6,274 nt of DNA from contig JANXSA010000023.1 of assembly GCA_025352915.1 (NCBI GenBank), positions 1 to 6,274 of the forward strand, written 5' to 3'. This document shows, one piece after another, positions 5,607 to 6,274 of this stretch. The notes under the pieces were generated by a model. The model ran no database searches. It was not told the DNA's origin and saw only the letters and a program-made list of their open reading frames with translations. Each line of letters opens with the position of its first letter. The first letter of the stretch is position 1. Both the position numbers and the translations under genes were made by a program. Origin of the DNA: Rhodospirillales bacterium (lineage in GTDB: Bacteria; Pseudomonadota; Alphaproteobacteria; Acetobacterales; Acetobacteraceae).

Positions 5607-5957
5607 TCATTTTCCTTTGGCATCGTCGATGGTCACGATGACAGCCGCATTGGCAATGACGATGGAATCGCCACCGCTCGCAGCCGGAATTTCCAAGCCG
5701 CCCTTCACAGCCGTAACCGTCACTGTCCCGTAAGGCAATTCCTTGGCGACCGCAGCGGTATCGACGCTGCCGGGATCGGGCACCGCAATCGTCACATCGA
5801 CGAACATGTCGTCGCGGGTCTGGCCGACCAGCGGGAAAAAGCTGATGCTGGAATGACGGATAGCGTCGGACACCGCGCGCCGCGCCGCCTTGGTCGAATC
5901 CCGCCCGTGGACATCGACGCCCATCCCCATTTCAGTGATGCAACGAACCCGCGCCAT
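5607..5957 (-). CDS. Lin0512-family conserved protein, function unknown
   Basis: The product has 116 residues. The N-terminal signature GMGVDVHGRDSTKAARRAV (11-29), with its GxGxDxHGxDxTKA pattern, is the hallmark of the Lin0512 family, a small conserved group found in bacteria and some fungi with no function known to me. The rest alternates short strands and helices: MFVDVTIAVPDPGSVD (51-66), GTVTVTAVKGGLEIP (77-91) and SIVIANAAVIVTI (98-110). There is no signal peptide or membrane segment, so it is probably cytosolic. The conserved D15, H17, D20 and K23 look like active-site or ligand-binding residues, but that is inference. The ATG at 5957 has GGGAG (5966-5970) with an 8-base spacer. It heads a possible - strand unit with the YffB-like gene and stands divergent to the ArsR-family gene, so the regulator could also affect it. 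Confidence 0.85.
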   Translation of the reverse strand: MARVRCITEMGMGVDVHGRDSTKAARRAVSDAIRHSSISFFPLVGQTRDDMFVDVTIAVPDPGSVDTAAVAKELPYGTVTVTAVKGGLEIPAASGGDSIVIANAAVIVTIDDAKGK

Positions 5958-5998
5958 TCATTTCACTCCCGTCTGATTCATCGCGCCTTCTACCACAT

Positions 5999-6018
5999 GC
6001 CCGCGCAATTTCGCGGGC
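5999..6018. other. Short GC-rich hairpin in the divergent intergenic region
   Basis: GCCCGCG (5999-6005) and CGCGGGC (6012-6018) pair perfectly around a CAATTT loop. It lies 41 bases upstream of the Lin0512-family start and could be in its 5' leader. There is no T tract, so it is not a terminator. Its role is unknown. Confidence 0.35.
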
Positions 6019-6061
6019 GGCGGCAGTTATCGCACCCGTTCCAAACCTTCCAGAAACACCC

Positions 6062-6067
6062 TTGACA
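6062..6067 (+). promoter_or_regulatory. -35 box of the ArsR-family gene promoter
   Basis: A consensus TTGACA lies 46 bases before the ATG, in an AT-rich patch. A normal 17-18 base spacer puts the -10 region inside the palindrome at 6081-6102. No good TATAAT match exists there (TAAGTG at 6085-6090 is the best-spaced candidate), so the exact -10 is unsure. Confidence 0.6.
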
Positions 6068-6080
6068 TAAGCCTTTTTTA

Positions 6081-6102
6081 TATTTAAGTGTTTCCTTAAA
6101 TA
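6081..6102. promoter_or_regulatory. Operator-like perfect palindrome of the ArsR-family gene
   Basis: TATTTAAG (6081-6088) and CTTAAATA (6095-6102) are perfect inverted copies around TGTTTC. ArsR-family dimers usually bind such AT-rich inverted repeats over their own promoters. The position, between the -35 box and the ribosome binding region, suggests autorepression. Confidence 0.75.
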
Positions 6103-6113
6103 CGGAATGCACC

Positions 6114-6274
6114 ATGCCCGATCATCTAACCACGACCTTCAAAGCCCTCGCCAACCCCACGCGACGGGCCATTTTGACGCGCCTTGCGCTCGGCGAAACG
6201 TCGGTGATGGAATTGGCCAAGCCGTTCGACATGAGCCTGCCGGCGGTGTCGCAGCATCTGAAAGTTCTGGAAGG
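6114..6274 (+). CDS. ArsR-family winged-helix transcriptional regulator, 3' end cut by window
   Basis: Only the first 53 codons are present. The ATG at 6114 has GGA (6104-6106) 7 bases upstream. FKALANPTRRAILTRL (9-24) is the classic first helix of ArsR/SmtB regulators, and the helix-turn-helix runs through VMELAKPFDMSLPAVSQHLKVLE (31-53). The recognition helix SLPAVSQHLKVL is standard. At the alpha-3 position, where arsenic sensors carry ELCVC, this protein has VMELA with no cysteine, so it is unlikely to be a classic arsenic sensor. It looks more like the SdpR-type group that often precedes an SRPBCC/AHSA1-domain gene; whether one follows is outside the window. It probably represses itself through the adjacent palindrome. 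Confidence 0.92.
   Translation, partial: MPDHLTTTFKALANPTRRAILTRLALGETSVMELAKPFDMSLPAVSQHLKVLE

Overview
This window comes from a GC-rich bacterial chromosome. Codon use with strong G/C at third positions, GTG/TTG starts and the family mix (YffB-like reductase, class V aminotransferase, CHAP protein, paired short ChrA proteins) fit an alphaproteobacterium. Acetobacteraceae/Rhodospirillales is my best guess, made partly from memory of the AT-rich gene-end element described below; the sequence does not prove it.

Layout, left to right. Bases 2-1558 carry three + strand genes: the C-terminal part of an M24 (Xaa-Pro peptidase/creatinase-fold) metallopeptidase, a 67-codon exported cysteine-containing protein overlapping it by GTGA, and a RidA/YjgF-family protein that ends in a strong intrinsic terminator. 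A 342-base gene-free stretch (1559-1900) follows; it holds that terminator, a 10-bp direct repeat and a perfect 9-bp inverted repeat. Next comes a secreted CHAP-domain protein (1901-2740). It converges on a - strand pair of half-size ChrA-type transporters, and the two converging reading frames end in the same CTAG tetramer. Upstream of the ChrA pair lies an 82-bp AT-rich near-perfect palindrome (3788-3869). It begins 4 bases after the stop of a serine-glyoxylate-type aminotransferase gene (- strand). Further upstream on the same strand are a YffB/Spx-like thiol reductase and a Lin0512-family protein. The last 160 bases hold a divergent ArsR-family regulator, cut by the window edge, with a perfect 8-6-8 operator-like palindrome just downstream of a TTGACA box.

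How the genes may work together. The Lin0512, YffB-like and aminotransferase genes are co-directional with modest gaps and could be one transcription unit running 5957 to 3874, ended by the AT-rich palindrome. The two ChrA halves are translationally coupled (GTGA overlap) and probably form one heteromeric transporter. The M24 peptidase and the small cysteine protein are likewise coupled. I see no RNA gene, CRISPR array, insertion sequence or phage gene. Most of the window is ordinary housekeeping or accessory metabolism. The least explained parts are the AT-rich palindrome, the small cysteine protein and the inverted repeat upstream of the CHAP gene.
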